From Deltaproteobacteria bacterium UBA6106 (GTDB lineage Bacteria; Desulfobacterota; Syntrophorhabdia; Syntrophorhabdales; Syntrophorhabdaceae): a stretch of 64,000 nt of DNA. Positions 25,831-34,909 of this stretch are shown here, in pieces. The notes below the pieces were generated by a model. It was not told the origin of the DNA. It saw only the letters and a program-made list of their open reading frames with translations, and did no database searches. The stretch spans positions 1 to 64,000 of the forward strand of contig DIWM01000036.1 of NCBI GenBank assembly GCA_002428485.1, read 5' to 3'. Positions within the stretch are counted from its first letter, which is position 1. Each line of letters starts with the position of its first letter. The position numbers and the translations under genes are program-made.

Positions 25831-27918
25831 TTATTTATACATCATGCCCCTGTCCCTGTCAAGGAATACTTTGGTGTTCCGGCCTATAAAATCGAACAAC
25901 GGATTATGGTGGTTGATATCCTGCGCAACGTCTCTTGTCCAGGGCGAGACGGCGTAGTTGAAGGTCGTTTTTGAATCCCTGCCGCTTAGCAGCCTGAAGG
26001 GTATTACAAGCGCAATGCCTTTGTCGTGGTAGCCCCTATTATAGCTGTCGCGAAAACCCGATGTATCGGTTACGCTGTACCATGCAGTAAGGATCACGCC
26101 GTTGATGAATTTGGAAATGCTGATCCTTGACCCGAAATCGCCGCCAAGGAACCTTCCGGTCTTTGCGTCGAACGAAAGCTCGTATTCGGGCACATTAAGG
26201 CGGGCATTCACAAAGGAGGTGTAATAAGAGCTCCTGTCGTTATCCTTGAACGCAAAGACCGCATCGGGGTCCCTCTTTTTTGCCAGCGTCCCGCCCAGCC
26301 CAATGACAAACCTGCCATTTTTCAAAGGCTTGGCGATCTCGCCATCTACCCCCCCGTATTCGATCTCCAGATACCCTGCCGAAAGCCTCCCGTAGATCTC
26401 GTTGTTCGTCTTGTAGACCTGGTCAAAGAGGAGCCTCGGGAGGGAAAACCTTTTCTTTTGATAGTCGACGATGTCGGTCCTTACGTTATCCAGCAATGGT
26501 TCATTCACCGTTGAAATATTGTTGAGGGGGTAGACCCCCGGCCCCACGACGAAGGAACCTCCTCCCCACGGCCGGTAGCTTACCAGCGCCTCAGCGCCGA
26601 GCCGGTATTTGAAAAAACCTGACGGGTCGTTGAGAAATGTCTGTATTGATGGTTTGATCATATAATCGAAGGGCTTTTTATTCTCGACAGGTATATCAGG
26701 TGGCCTCCCTGTTGCCGTATTGATCCCGGAGAGGTAAAGAAACTGGCCTGCCGTCAGCTTATCCCTGTAAAATTCCGCGATATCGAACCTCGTGGTATCG
26801 AGCTCAAAGATCGCTATCCCGTTATCGGTGAGGGTGATATGGATATTCTCGATATGGTGCGGGACGATCTCGTTGATGATCTTCGTGATGACCCCTATTG
26901 CCTTTGTGCTGTAATAGTATTTGTCATTCTGTAACCTTACCCACAGATCGTTCCTGTCGATCAGGATCCCTATGCTGCTGAAGCCCGATCGATGCAGCGC
27001 CATCGTCAGCCGCTTGTTTATCGGTGCCGCCTTGTCTTCCTGTTTTTCCCTGTAAGGCGGATCATAGATAGGGATCATAGGCTGCCCGATGTCGAAGTTC
27101 ATTGAAAGGTTGATCCCTAATTCCTGCCCTCGTTGATAGCTTATGTCAACCTCCGCAAATCTGAAAGGCTTCCAGCGAAGCCCGTAATTAAATTGGGATG
27201 GCACAGGGTCCTGGAAGTATTTTGCCTGGGCGGGGTCGCTCGTTTGCTTGTGATACCGGATGGGGTTGTACTCGATCATCAGGGCGTAGTGGTCGGAGAT
27301 AGCCCACTGGATACCCCCGAAGAACTGTGAGTCCTTTGCCCAGCTCCTGGGGTTCTGGAAAAGCTCGATCTGGAACCCTTCTCCCTGGGACGGCAACTGG
27401 GTCTTGCCGAACCTCCCGTTGCCGAAACCAAGCGTAAAATCAAAAGGGTACAGCTGCTTGCTTGCCACGATCGCCTGTGATGCGTAGACCCTCGTTCCGT
27501 GGGGATCCATGATGCTCAGCGCGACAGCGGGCGCGATCTTATCTTCTTTTATGAACTGGTATTTGAACCCGAAATACTTATCCCTGGTATTTCCATATCC
27601 GCTCCAGTAAGGATCTCCAGTGTGTTGCCGCACTCCGATAGTCTCCGTTACCCTCCCGTCAAGCTCGATCCCTTTGAGGGGACTGAAGGCGATGTAGTAA
27701 TACCGATAGGGGTGTATCTGGCTTGCGCCCATCCGGTAATGGTTTTCCTTCATGACCCTTGCTGTGGGTATCTCCATGATGCCCGTAAACCCCTGGTTGG
27801 AAGGATAGGTGAAGGGTTCGTCATCGGCATAAAGACCGGCTGATAGCTGATAGCTGATAGCTGATAGCAAATAAAAAAACAAAAAGATTAAACGGAACCT
27901 ATAGAAAACGTTCTGCAC
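25831..27918 (-). CDS. YjbH-like outer-membrane exopolysaccharide protein
   Basis: 695 aa, near the length of Escherichia coli YjbH, with an N-terminal signal and many beta-strand segments. The sequence FTGIMEIPTARVMKENHYRMG at the mature N-terminus (split here as FTGIMEIPTARV and MKENHYRMG) matches the YjbH family opening. It is probably an outer-membrane beta-barrel that assists exopolysaccharide secretion. The residues SAISYQLSAG of the signal peptide are encoded by four tandem 7-bp GCTGATA units of the family A type. It is 59 bp after the OPX gene, in the same run. Confidence 0.85.
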   Translation of the reverse strand: MQNVFYRFRLIFLFFYLLSAISYQLSAGLYADDEPFTYPSNQGFTGIMEIPTARVMKENHYRMGASQIHPYRYYYIAFSPLKGIELDGRVTETIGVRQHTGDPYWSGYGNTRDKYFGFKYQFIKEDKIAPAVALSIMDPHGTRVYASQAIVASKQLYPFDFTLGFGNGRFGKTQLPSQGEGFQIELFQNPRSWAKDSQFFGGIQWAISDHYALMIEYNPIRYHKQTSDPAQAKYFQDPVPSQFNYGLRWKPFRFAEVDISYQRGQELGINLSMNFDIGQPMIPIYDPPYREKQEDKAAPINKRLTMALHRSGFSSIGILIDRNDLWVRLQNDKYYYSTKAIGVITKIINEIVPHHIENIHITLTDNGIAIFELDTTRFDIAEFYRDKLTAGQFLYLSGINTATGRPPDIPVENKKPFDYMIKPSIQTFLNDPSGFFKYRLGAEALVSYRPWGGGSFVVGPGVYPLNNISTVNEPLLDNVRTDIVDYQKKRFSLPRLLFDQVYKTNNEIYGRLSAGYLEIEYGGVDGEIAKPLKNGRFVIGLGGTLAKKRDPDAVFAFKDNDRSSYYTSFVNARLNVPEYELSFDAKTGRFLGGDFGSRISISKFINGVILTAWYSVTDTSGFRDSYNRGYHDKGIALVIPFRLLSGRDSKTTFNYAVSPWTRDVAQDINHHNPLFDFIGRNTKVFLDRDRGMMYK
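27839..27868. repeat. 7-bp tandem repeat inside the YjbH-like signal peptide
   Basis: GCTGATA is repeated four times and followed by GC, in phase-shifting 7-bp units. It is the same word as in the intergenic family A islands, but here it is translated, on the minus strand. A gain or loss of one unit would shift the reading frame of the signal peptide. Confidence 0.8.
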
Positions 27919-27977
27919 TATTGCCTGTCAAGAAAGGAGGGGTAATGCACCTGTTCATACCTGCTTGCGGTTTCCGG

Positions 27978-30257
27978 CTAATAGAGCGCCTTGAACACGC
28001 CGGCGGTAAGGGCGACATTGGCGAGGATCTGCGTGATGTCTTTTATATCCCTGAGCCATGCCACGCGCTCGATCTTATCCGGCACCACAACGGTATCGCC
28101 GGGCTCCACCTCTTTGATCGTTTCGCCGAAGGACGCGAGTTCCCACCGTGACCTGTTGGAATTCCAGAAGATGGAGCTCTTCGGTTTCATCGCGGAGCCG
28201 TCGGCCTTTAAGATAAAGATATTACTTTCATCAGCGTTTCTCGTATATCCGCCGGACATCTCTATGTAGTCTTTGTAGCTGAGATTCTCAGAATATATAA
28301 AGCTTCCCTGGAACATCGTAGACCCTGCCACGCTTACAACGTTGTTTGCCGTCGGGATATAGAGGATATCGCCTTCTTCAAGCTCGATATCATATTCGCT
28401 GCCTTTCAGCAAACGGAGGTGCGCGAGCCGTATGGTGAACCTGCCGTTAGCCTTGAGCCGTTTCAGGGAATCAATAAATCTCTGCTTCTGTTCATATTCA
28501 GCTCTTTTCGCTTCTATCTCCTCTTTGGAGGTAGCTGCGCTGACCTGCGAGGCACTTGCGGAGAGCAGTTCGCGCTCAAGCCTGACGCTGATCTCTTCGA
28601 GGTTTTTCTGCTGAAGCTCCCTGACCCGCTCCCGCGTAAACATCGCACCTCTCAGGTAGGCCTTATCCGTGTATCCGCCTGCCCGCTCCAGCAGCGAAGA
28701 GAGCCTCTCCCCCTTTTGGACCGTATACACTCCAGGGTACTTGACCTCGCCGCCTACCGTTACTGTCCTGTAAAGCTGCCATTCCGGTACGGAGCGGACA
28801 AAGAGGTAATCGTTTATCTCCATGGTTATATTATGCTGAGGATCGCCATGTATAGCCTTTGACAGGTCGATCGACAGCCTCTCTGTTTGCGGACCCGATT
28901 GGGTTACTCTGACGCGCGTAAGCTCCGCTTCTTTTGATGCGTAGTAAAGCACACCCCCCGACAAAGCAACCACGTCCCTGATCCTTGTAACGCCGGGAGT
29001 GATGCCGTACTCGCCGGGATTGGCCACAGGCCCGCTGATCATTATCGTGTTCTTCGTGTCGACCACCGCGAAGACCTTTACCAGGTCCCCATCTTGTACA
29101 ACAAAATCTTTTTCCAGGTGCCTTTCGATGTCGATCAGATCACCTTCGAAGATGGTCCTGAATTTGTGGTTTTCAATCCTCTGGACCTGCACCCTGCCCT
29201 TAAATGCCGTGGCTGTAAGCCCTCCCGCCATGCTCAGTACATCGGAAAGCTTTGATTCCCCTTTCAGTTCATATATCGCAGGGTTTTTAATATTACCTGC
29301 TATGGCGACAAGGGGGCCCACAGGAGGGACAAATATAACGTCTTCAGGCATAAGCCGTATGTCCTTCGTCTTATCCCCTTTCAGCAAAAAATCATATATG
29401 TCAAAGCGTGCGACCGTTTTGCCACGCCTCTTAAGCTGGATATCCCTCATTGTTCCCTTCTTGCTCGGCCCGCCTGATTCAAAAAGCGCATTGACAAGGG
29501 TCGATAAGGAGGAAATGGTATAGGAACCGGGCCTTATAGCATTCCCTACGAGGTAGACCCTTATGGTACGCAGGTTTCCCATGCTCACGTTCATCTCAAA
29601 ATTTGTATAATATTTAGCAAACTGTTTATGGAGGGTATCTTTCAACTCCTGAAATGTAAGCCCTGTGACGCCGAGGATTCCTACCTTCGGCAGGGTGATG
29701 TTCCCATCCCTGTCCACAATCGTCGACCATTGCCCCTCGATATTCCCCCAGATCGTTATCCTCAGTTCGTCGCCTGGCCCGATCACATAATCAGGCCCCA
29801 CGGGGACCTTGTCAACGGGCGCGAACGTTGATGGCGATCGCGTAAAGAGGTTATAACCGAATTGCTGAATTGCGGTAGATATTGTCGTCGGGGTCCTGCC
29901 TGATATAAATTGCTCAAACTCTGAGACTGTACCTGAGGCAGGCTGCTGGACATCGGGCGTTGACTGCTGGGTCTTTGCTTCCGGAGAGGCAGGTGTTCCC
30001 GGTTGGGCTGGGTGTTGCAACGGCAATTGCTGGCCTGTTTGGGCTCCTTGCTGGAAGGCGGGCTGCTGCAAGGGAGAAGACGGCTGCTGCATGGTCTGCT
30101 GCCCGTAAGGGGCCATCTGTCCGGGCTGGAAAGACTGTCCCGTCTGCGTTTGGGCGCCGGGAGCGGCTGGTGCGCCCGGGATCTGCTGCGCATATATATT
30201 ACAGGCAAAAACCATTGTGCACAGAAATATGGTTAAAACCTGTTTCTTTGTCGTCAT
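27978..30257 (-). CDS. Outer-membrane polysaccharide export protein (OPX, Wza-like) with SLBB domains
   Basis: 759 aa from the ATG at 30257 (after GAGGTGAGG; the longer frame starts at a TTG). Signal peptide to about residue 24, then about 90 residues rich in Gln, Pro and Gly. A poly-export domain (YVIGPGDELRITIWG) is followed by several SLBB repeats (YLVGNAIRPGSY, AIAGNIKNPAIYEL, ISGPVANPGEYGI, VTVGGEVKYPGVYTV, VSVAGSTMFQGSF). A long helical insert lies near 530-590. It forms the outer-membrane or periplasmic channel for capsule or exopolysaccharide. Larger than classical Wza (about 380 aa), in line with multi-SLBB OPX proteins. No glycosyltransferases in the window. Confidence 0.9.
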   Translation of the reverse strand: MTTKKQVLTIFLCTMVFACNIYAQQIPGAPAAPGAQTQTGQSFQPGQMAPYGQQTMQQPSSPLQQPAFQQGAQTGQQLPLQHPAQPGTPASPEAKTQQSTPDVQQPASGTVSEFEQFISGRTPTTISTAIQQFGYNLFTRSPSTFAPVDKVPVGPDYVIGPGDELRITIWGNIEGQWSTIVDRDGNITLPKVGILGVTGLTFQELKDTLHKQFAKYYTNFEMNVSMGNLRTIRVYLVGNAIRPGSYTISSLSTLVNALFESGGPSKKGTMRDIQLKRRGKTVARFDIYDFLLKGDKTKDIRLMPEDVIFVPPVGPLVAIAGNIKNPAIYELKGESKLSDVLSMAGGLTATAFKGRVQVQRIENHKFRTIFEGDLIDIERHLEKDFVVQDGDLVKVFAVVDTKNTIMISGPVANPGEYGITPGVTRIRDVVALSGGVLYYASKEAELTRVRVTQSGPQTERLSIDLSKAIHGDPQHNITMEINDYLFVRSVPEWQLYRTVTVGGEVKYPGVYTVQKGERLSSLLERAGGYTDKAYLRGAMFTRERVRELQQKNLEEISVRLERELLSASASQVSAATSKEEIEAKRAEYEQKQRFIDSLKRLKANGRFTIRLAHLRLLKGSEYDIELEEGDILYIPTANNVVSVAGSTMFQGSFIYSENLSYKDYIEMSGGYTRNADESNIFILKADGSAMKPKSSIFWNSNRSRWELASFGETIKEVEPGDTVVVPDKIERVAWLRDIKDITQILANVALTAGVFKALY

Positions 30258-30283
30258 AAACCTCACCTCGTTCAAAATATATT

Positions 30284-31534
30284 CTATGTTTTATTGTCTT
30301 TGTTGCGCCGGCGGATCAGCCTTTGTAATCTCAGATATTCCCGCTTAATATCGATATACTGCTTCAGAGTATTGAACCTGTCCCTGTTCTCGGGATTTGC
30401 CGAAGACTTTTCCGTGTACTCGAGAAAAAATGCCGTAAATATGGAAAGAAAAAAACCTACAACACCGGCGATCATCACCATCTGCCGACGCTTTGGCTTT
30501 ATCCTCTGCTCGGGCGGCTCTGCCTTATCGATCACCTGTATGACCGTCGCCTCCTTTGCCTCGTCGAGTTTCGCTGCCTCATACTGTTTCAGAAGGAGCT
30601 CGTAGAGGGTCTCATTGAACTTGAGGTCCCTCAACTTCCGTATATATTCTGTCCCGACCTCGGGCATTCTCCCGGTCGGCATCAAGGGGTCAGGGCCATC
30701 GCCCTTTCGTTTCTCAAGCTTGGTGAGCTCGGCCCTCATACCGTTGATCGCCGCCTCTGTCTTCTTCACGTCAGGGTTATTCTCCGTTGAGTACGTCCTC
30801 ATGACCCGGAGCTCTACCTCCCTGGCTACGATCTGTGCCCTTAACTGTGCCATGCTTTCAATGACCGCCTTCGCCTGCTCCCCGATGCCCAAGGCGCCTG
30901 TCTTCTCCTGGAACCCCCTCATGGCATCTTCTGACCTCGCGAGGCCCGTCTTGGCATCCTCGAGCTGCTCTTCAAAAAAGAGCCTCCTCTGGCTTGCCTC
31001 TGAGACGGCAAGGCCTTTTGTCAGCCTCCGCAGCTCTTCCACAAAGGCATTCGCCATATCCGCCGCCCTGCGGGGATCTTTATCCTCCACGCCGATCGTT
31101 ATGATGCCGCTCTTTTTATCATCTGTTACCTTGAGACCACCTGACAGGGATTCCCTCGCCCCTTGCCGAAATTTTGTCTTATACAGGGACATGAGGTTGA
31201 ATCTGTCGATGATCCTGTCAAGGACCGTATTGCTTTTGATCAATCCTATGTAAAGGTCATTGGGGCTTTTTACCGGCACCATGCCGCCAACGAGGCCCGC
31301 CGCCCCTCCAAGCTGGCTCAAAAGCTGCGATGCCATGCCGGAGCTGCTCTGCTGCGGCGGCAGTATCTTCGTCTCCGCTTTATAGATGGGCGATACGATG
31401 AGGCTGTAAATGGCCGTGATCACCATAAGCCCGATGGTCGCATAGATGATGATCTTTTTGTGCTTTGCGAGGACGATCAGGTAATCGAGGAGATTGATCT
31501 CGTCGTCTTCTGTCTTTTGCAGATTCTCTTCCAC
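30284..31534 (-). CDS. Wzz-family polysaccharide co-polymerase
   Basis: 416 aa. TM1 at about residues 30-50 (KIIIYATIGLMVITAIYSLIV), a large periplasmic coiled-coil region (130-330) and TM2 near 355-378, followed by a short basic cytoplasmic tail. The topology and the motif preceding TM2 (PEQRIKPKRR) are those of Wzz/PCP proteins that set polysaccharide chain length. There is no BY-kinase domain. It is the first gene of the export run and is 26 bp from the OPX gene. Confidence 0.88.
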   Translation of the reverse strand: MEENLQKTEDDEINLLDYLIVLAKHKKIIIYATIGLMVITAIYSLIVSPIYKAETKILPPQQSSSGMASQLLSQLGGAAGLVGGMVPVKSPNDLYIGLIKSNTVLDRIIDRFNLMSLYKTKFRQGARESLSGGLKVTDDKKSGIITIGVEDKDPRRAADMANAFVEELRRLTKGLAVSEASQRRLFFEEQLEDAKTGLARSEDAMRGFQEKTGALGIGEQAKAVIESMAQLRAQIVAREVELRVMRTYSTENNPDVKKTEAAINGMRAELTKLEKRKGDGPDPLMPTGRMPEVGTEYIRKLRDLKFNETLYELLLKQYEAAKLDEAKEATVIQVIDKAEPPEQRIKPKRRQMVMIAGVVGFFLSIFTAFFLEYTEKSSANPENRDRFNTLKQYIDIKREYLRLQRLIRRRNKDNKT

Positions 31535-31660
31535 AATGTTCTCCCAATTGGCCTAATATGCTAAAATTGCAGACCCCCGTAGTCCTTTAATTATTCGTTT
31601 GCCGGCCATCAAAAGTCAAGAGATTTTTATATAGTTACTGATAATGATGAGAGATTTTTC

Positions 31661-32005
31661 TTGACAAAAAAGACGCCCTTGTTATTATTCTACATTAGCA
31701 TGTTCATCTGGCTCTTTCATAGAATAAGCGGTGTTTCGCTTGTTGTCCTCTTCGGGGTCAAGATATTTACGAGCTTCTTTCTCTTCACAAAGGACAACAA
31801 GCCGGATTGGGCATTAAGTCTTCACAGGCAACCGGTTATCGACGTCCTGATCCTCGTTCTTTTTACCTTTCACAGCATATACGGCATACGGACGATCATT
31901 ATGGATATGGGCTACAGAAACGAGAAGAGGCTGTTCCTGGCATCGAATGTGGTTGCATCTGTCCTTTCTGCTTTCTTACTTTACATCTACTTTTTAACGT
32001 CGTAA
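31661..32005 (+). CDS. sdhC: Succinate dehydrogenase/fumarate reductase cytochrome b membrane anchor
   Basis: 114 aa with three membrane segments (about 9-31, 57-77, 92-112). The SdhC motif HRISG (H20) and the second heme histidine H71 in FHSIYGIR are present. It anchors SdhAB and passes electrons to quinone. No second anchor (SdhD) gene exists before sdhA. The start is uncertain: a TTG at 31661 or an ATG at 31700. The same bases form TTGACA (31661-31666), 16 bp, TATTAT (31683-31688), a good promoter, so if that promoter is used the transcript would begin close to the ATG at 31700. Confidence 0.85.
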   Translation: MTKKTPLLLFYISMFIWLFHRISGVSLVVLFGVKIFTSFFLFTKDNKPDWALSLHRQPVIDVLILVLFTFHSIYGIRTIIMDMGYRNEKRLFLASNVVASVLSAFLLYIYFLTS

Positions 32006-32007
32006 TT

Positions 32008-33711
32008 ATGCTTTCGCACGATGTACTCATTGTTGGTGGAGGTCTTGCCGGACTCAGGGCTGCCGTCGGTTTGTGCGATAAATATGATGTGGGGCTTATC
32101 TCAAAGGTCTACCCCATACGGTCCCATTCTATCGCCGCACAGGGGGGGATAAACGCGGCGCTCGCAAACAATCCGAACGCGAAAGATGATACCTGGGAAA
32201 AACACGCCTTTGATACGGTCAAGGGCAGCGATTACCTTGCAGACCAGGACGCAGCCGAGCTTATGTGCCAGGAGGCCATCAAGATCGTCTATGAGATGGA
32301 ACACTGGGGATGTCCCTTCAGCCGGTTTCCTGACGGCACTATTGCCCAGAGGCCATTCGGCGGGGCCGGCTATCCGAGGACGTGCTACTCAACAGACCTG
32401 ACAGGACATGTTCTGCTCAACACGCTCTATGAAAGGACTGTCTTCAAGGGGGTGAAGGTCTACCCCGAGTGGTTCGTCATTGCCCTTGTAAACGATGGAG
32501 GCCAGTGTCACGGCGTTATAGCCTTTGACCTGCAAAAGGGCGAAATAATTCCCGTACGCGCAAAGGCAACGCTGTTCGCCACAGGCGGGTATGGCAGGGT
32601 CTACTTCTATTCCACAAATGCCCTCATCAATACGGGGAGCGGCATCGGGATCGCCTATAAGGCCGGCGTCCCCATTAAGGATATGGAATTCGTCCAGTTC
32701 CACCCCACCGGGCTGATCGGCACAAACATCCTCATGACAGAGGCGTGCCGCGGCGAAGGCGGGTACCTGACGAACAAGGACGGCGAGCGGTTCATGAAGC
32801 GCTATGTCCCGAACGCCATGGAGCTTGCGCCGCGGGATATCGTATCGAGGAGCATCCAGACAGAGATAGATGAGGGAAGGGGCCTCGAACACCCGCTGGG
32901 CAAATATATCAACCTTGATCTCCGCCACCTTGGCGCAGAAAAGATACTGGCAAAACTGCCGGGCATCCGGCATATATGCCTTGACTTTATCGGGATCGAC
33001 CCCATACTCGAACCGATCCCCATCATGCCCTGCCAGCACTATTCAATGGGCGGCATAGACACGAACGAGAAATGTGCAACCGACGTAAAAGGCTTTTACG
33101 CTGCCGGGGAATGCGCCTGTGTAAGCGTGCACGGCGCCAACAGGCTTGGCGGCAACTCCCTCCTCGAAACGATCGTCTTCGGAAAACTGGCATCTCTTGC
33201 CGTCGATGAATATCTCCAAAACGGCGGGGCAAAGCAAGACGAAAGGCTCCTCATAAGTAAAAAAGAAGAGATGGAAAAAAAGATACACACATTGGTCCAT
33301 GAAGGGAATGAAAAACCATACACGATCCTTACAGACCTGAGAAAGACGATGAGCAGCCTTGTCGGCATATTCAGAAAAAAGGAAGAGCTGGGCCAGGCGT
33401 TGAAAAATATCGGAGAGATAAAGGAACGTTACAAGCATGTCCATGTTTCATCTCCAAAGCTCCATATGAACTATGAACTTTTAAATGCCATCGAACTCGA
33501 ATACATGCTCGAAGTAGCCCATATAATTGCACTGGGGGCATACCTCAGGGAAGAGAGCCGGGGCGCCCATTTCAGGAGGGACTTCAGCACAAGGAACGAT
33601 GCCGACTGGCTCAAACATACTATTGCGAAGATGGGCCCTGACGGCGAGCCCGCCATCTCCTCCAAAAAGGTTATAATAACAAAATACCAGCCTATGGAGA
33701 GGAAATATTGA
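32008..33711 (+). CDS. sdhA: Succinate dehydrogenase/fumarate reductase flavoprotein subunit
   Basis: 567 aa from the ATG at 32008, two bases after sdhC; a longer frame to 31807 overlaps sdhC and is rejected. FAD fold VGGGLAGLRAA, covalent-FAD histidine H40 in RSHSIAAQGG, catalytic segments FHPTGL, RGEGG and HYSMGGI, and GANRLGGNSL. It interconverts succinate and fumarate on the inner face of the membrane. Whether the main direction is oxidation or reduction cannot be read from sequence. It overlaps sdhB by 4 bp. Confidence 0.96.
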   Translation: MLSHDVLIVGGGLAGLRAAVGLCDKYDVGLISKVYPIRSHSIAAQGGINAALANNPNAKDDTWEKHAFDTVKGSDYLADQDAAELMCQEAIKIVYEMEHWGCPFSRFPDGTIAQRPFGGAGYPRTCYSTDLTGHVLLNTLYERTVFKGVKVYPEWFVIALVNDGGQCHGVIAFDLQKGEIIPVRAKATLFATGGYGRVYFYSTNALINTGSGIGIAYKAGVPIKDMEFVQFHPTGLIGTNILMTEACRGEGGYLTNKDGERFMKRYVPNAMELAPRDIVSRSIQTEIDEGRGLEHPLGKYINLDLRHLGAEKILAKLPGIRHICLDFIGIDPILEPIPIMPCQHYSMGGIDTNEKCATDVKGFYAAGECACVSVHGANRLGGNSLLETIVFGKLASLAVDEYLQNGGAKQDERLLISKKEEMEKKIHTLVHEGNEKPYTILTDLRKTMSSLVGIFRKKEELGQALKNIGEIKERYKHVHVSSPKLHMNYELLNAIELEYMLEVAHIIALGAYLREESRGAHFRRDFSTRNDADWLKHTIAKMGPDGEPAISSKKVIITKYQPMERKY

Positions 33712-34442
33712 TAACCGAGAATTATTATACCTTCAAGATCCTGCGGTACGACGCGAAAGAACCGGACGTTGCTCCTAATTTTACGTCCTACCGTATTAAG
33801 GTCGTATCTGGCCTGACGGTCCTCATGGCGCTTCTTCGCATCCAGGAGGAGATAGATGGAACGCTTTCCTTTCGCTCATCCTGCAGGTCTGCAGTGTGCG
33901 GTTCCTGCGCAATGGTAATCAACGGTAAGATAGACCTCGCGTGCAGGACACAGGTTGCAACGTTTGGATCAAACACAATCGTCCTTGAGCCTCTCCCAAA
34001 CTTCGAGATCATAAAAGACCTTGTTGTGGACATGACGCCCTTCTGGAATATGTATGAGAAGATAAGGCCATATCTGATACGGACAAGCCCTGACCCTGAC
34101 AAGGAGATCCAGCAGAGCGAAGAAGAGAGAAGCCGCATCGATCAGGTTGTGAACTGCATCCTCTGCGCATGCTGTTACGGGGCCTGCCCTGTCCTCGCAA
34201 GGGACCCTGAATATGCAGGGCCTGCCGCCATAGCAAAGCTCGAGCGCTTTGTATTGGATTCAAGGGACGAAAGGCCGGCAAGCGCCCTTGACGAAGTCAA
34301 TGACGAGAAAGGCGTCTGGGGCTGCGACACGATATTGCGGTGCATCGATGCTTGCCCAAAAGATGTACGCCCTACAGACTCTGTCGTAAGCTTGAGAAAA
34401 AAACTCATCAAGCACAAGCTCTTCGGAAAGGGGATAAAATGA
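33708..34442 (+). CDS. sdhB: Succinate dehydrogenase/fumarate reductase iron-sulfur subunit
   Basis: 244 aa, TTG start at 33708 within the sdhA stop region, preceded by GGAGAGG. [2Fe-2S] ligands C59, C64, C67 and C79; [4Fe-4S] motif CILCACCYGACP; the 3Fe-4S/4Fe-4S cysteines follow in WGCDTILRCIDACPKD. It relays electrons from the flavin to the heme and quinone site. It overlaps the Rieske gene by ATGA, tying the two complexes into one operon. Confidence 0.96.
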   Translation: MITENYYTFKILRYDAKEPDVAPNFTSYRIKVVSGLTVLMALLRIQEEIDGTLSFRSSCRSAVCGSCAMVINGKIDLACRTQVATFGSNTIVLEPLPNFEIIKDLVVDMTPFWNMYEKIRPYLIRTSPDPDKEIQQSEEERSRIDQVVNCILCACCYGACPVLARDPEYAGPAAIAKLERFVLDSRDERPASALDEVNDEKGVWGCDTILRCIDACPKDVRPTDSVVSLRKKLIKHKLFGKGIK

Positions 34443-34909
34443 AGATAAACTATTCCCTTGTAACGAGAAGGACCTTCCTCAATACCCTCTTTGGCGGATG
34501 GCTCGCTGCCTTTTGCGGCGGGACCTTCTACGCGCTCCTGAAGTTTGCCTTTCCTACGCTCGGCAAGGAACCTGATTTCGTCGTCCTCAAGACAGCCGAT
34601 TTCATGGACATACCGCCCAACTCCGTCAAACCCTTCGCATGGGGAGGACAGCTCGGTCTCTTTTACAAAAAGCAGAGCGGCTCAACATACGCCCTGAAGG
34701 GTGTGTGCACACACATGGAATGCAATGTGACCTACAAACCGGAAGATAAAAAGTTCTACTGCGCATGCCATCAGGGCTGGTTCGATGAAGACGGCAAGAA
34801 TATCGCGGGGCCGCCGCCGAAACCGCTCGAGTTTTTTGATGTCACCACAGAGGGCGAGAAGCTGATCGTTGCAAAAAAGGGGATTAAGGTTGAGCTGCCA
34901 AAGGCTTAG
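34439..34909 (+). CDS. Rieske iron-sulfur protein
   Basis: 156 aa. N-terminal twin-arginine signal-anchor (TRRTFLNTL followed by one membrane helix, about 15-38), then a soluble Rieske domain. Cluster ligands are C90, H92, C108 and H111, and C95-C110 form the stabilising disulfide (CTHMEC and CACHQGW). It takes electrons from quinol in a cytochrome bc-type complex on the outer face. The second box reads CACHQGW instead of the common CPCHGS. No cytochrome c or c1 gene follows, so its acceptor is unknown. Confidence 0.92.
   Translation: MKINYSLVTRRTFLNTLFGGWLAAFCGGTFYALLKFAFPTLGKEPDFVVLKTADFMDIPPNSVKPFAWGGQLGLFYKKQSGSTYALKGVCTHMECNVTYKPEDKKFYCACHQGWFDEDGKNIAGPPPKPLEFFDVTTEGEKLIVAKKGIKVELPKA

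Noticed and set aside
31807..32007. N-terminal extension of sdhA back to 31807
   Set aside because: It overlaps sdhC in another frame; the ATG at 32008 begins the conserved FAD-binding strand.
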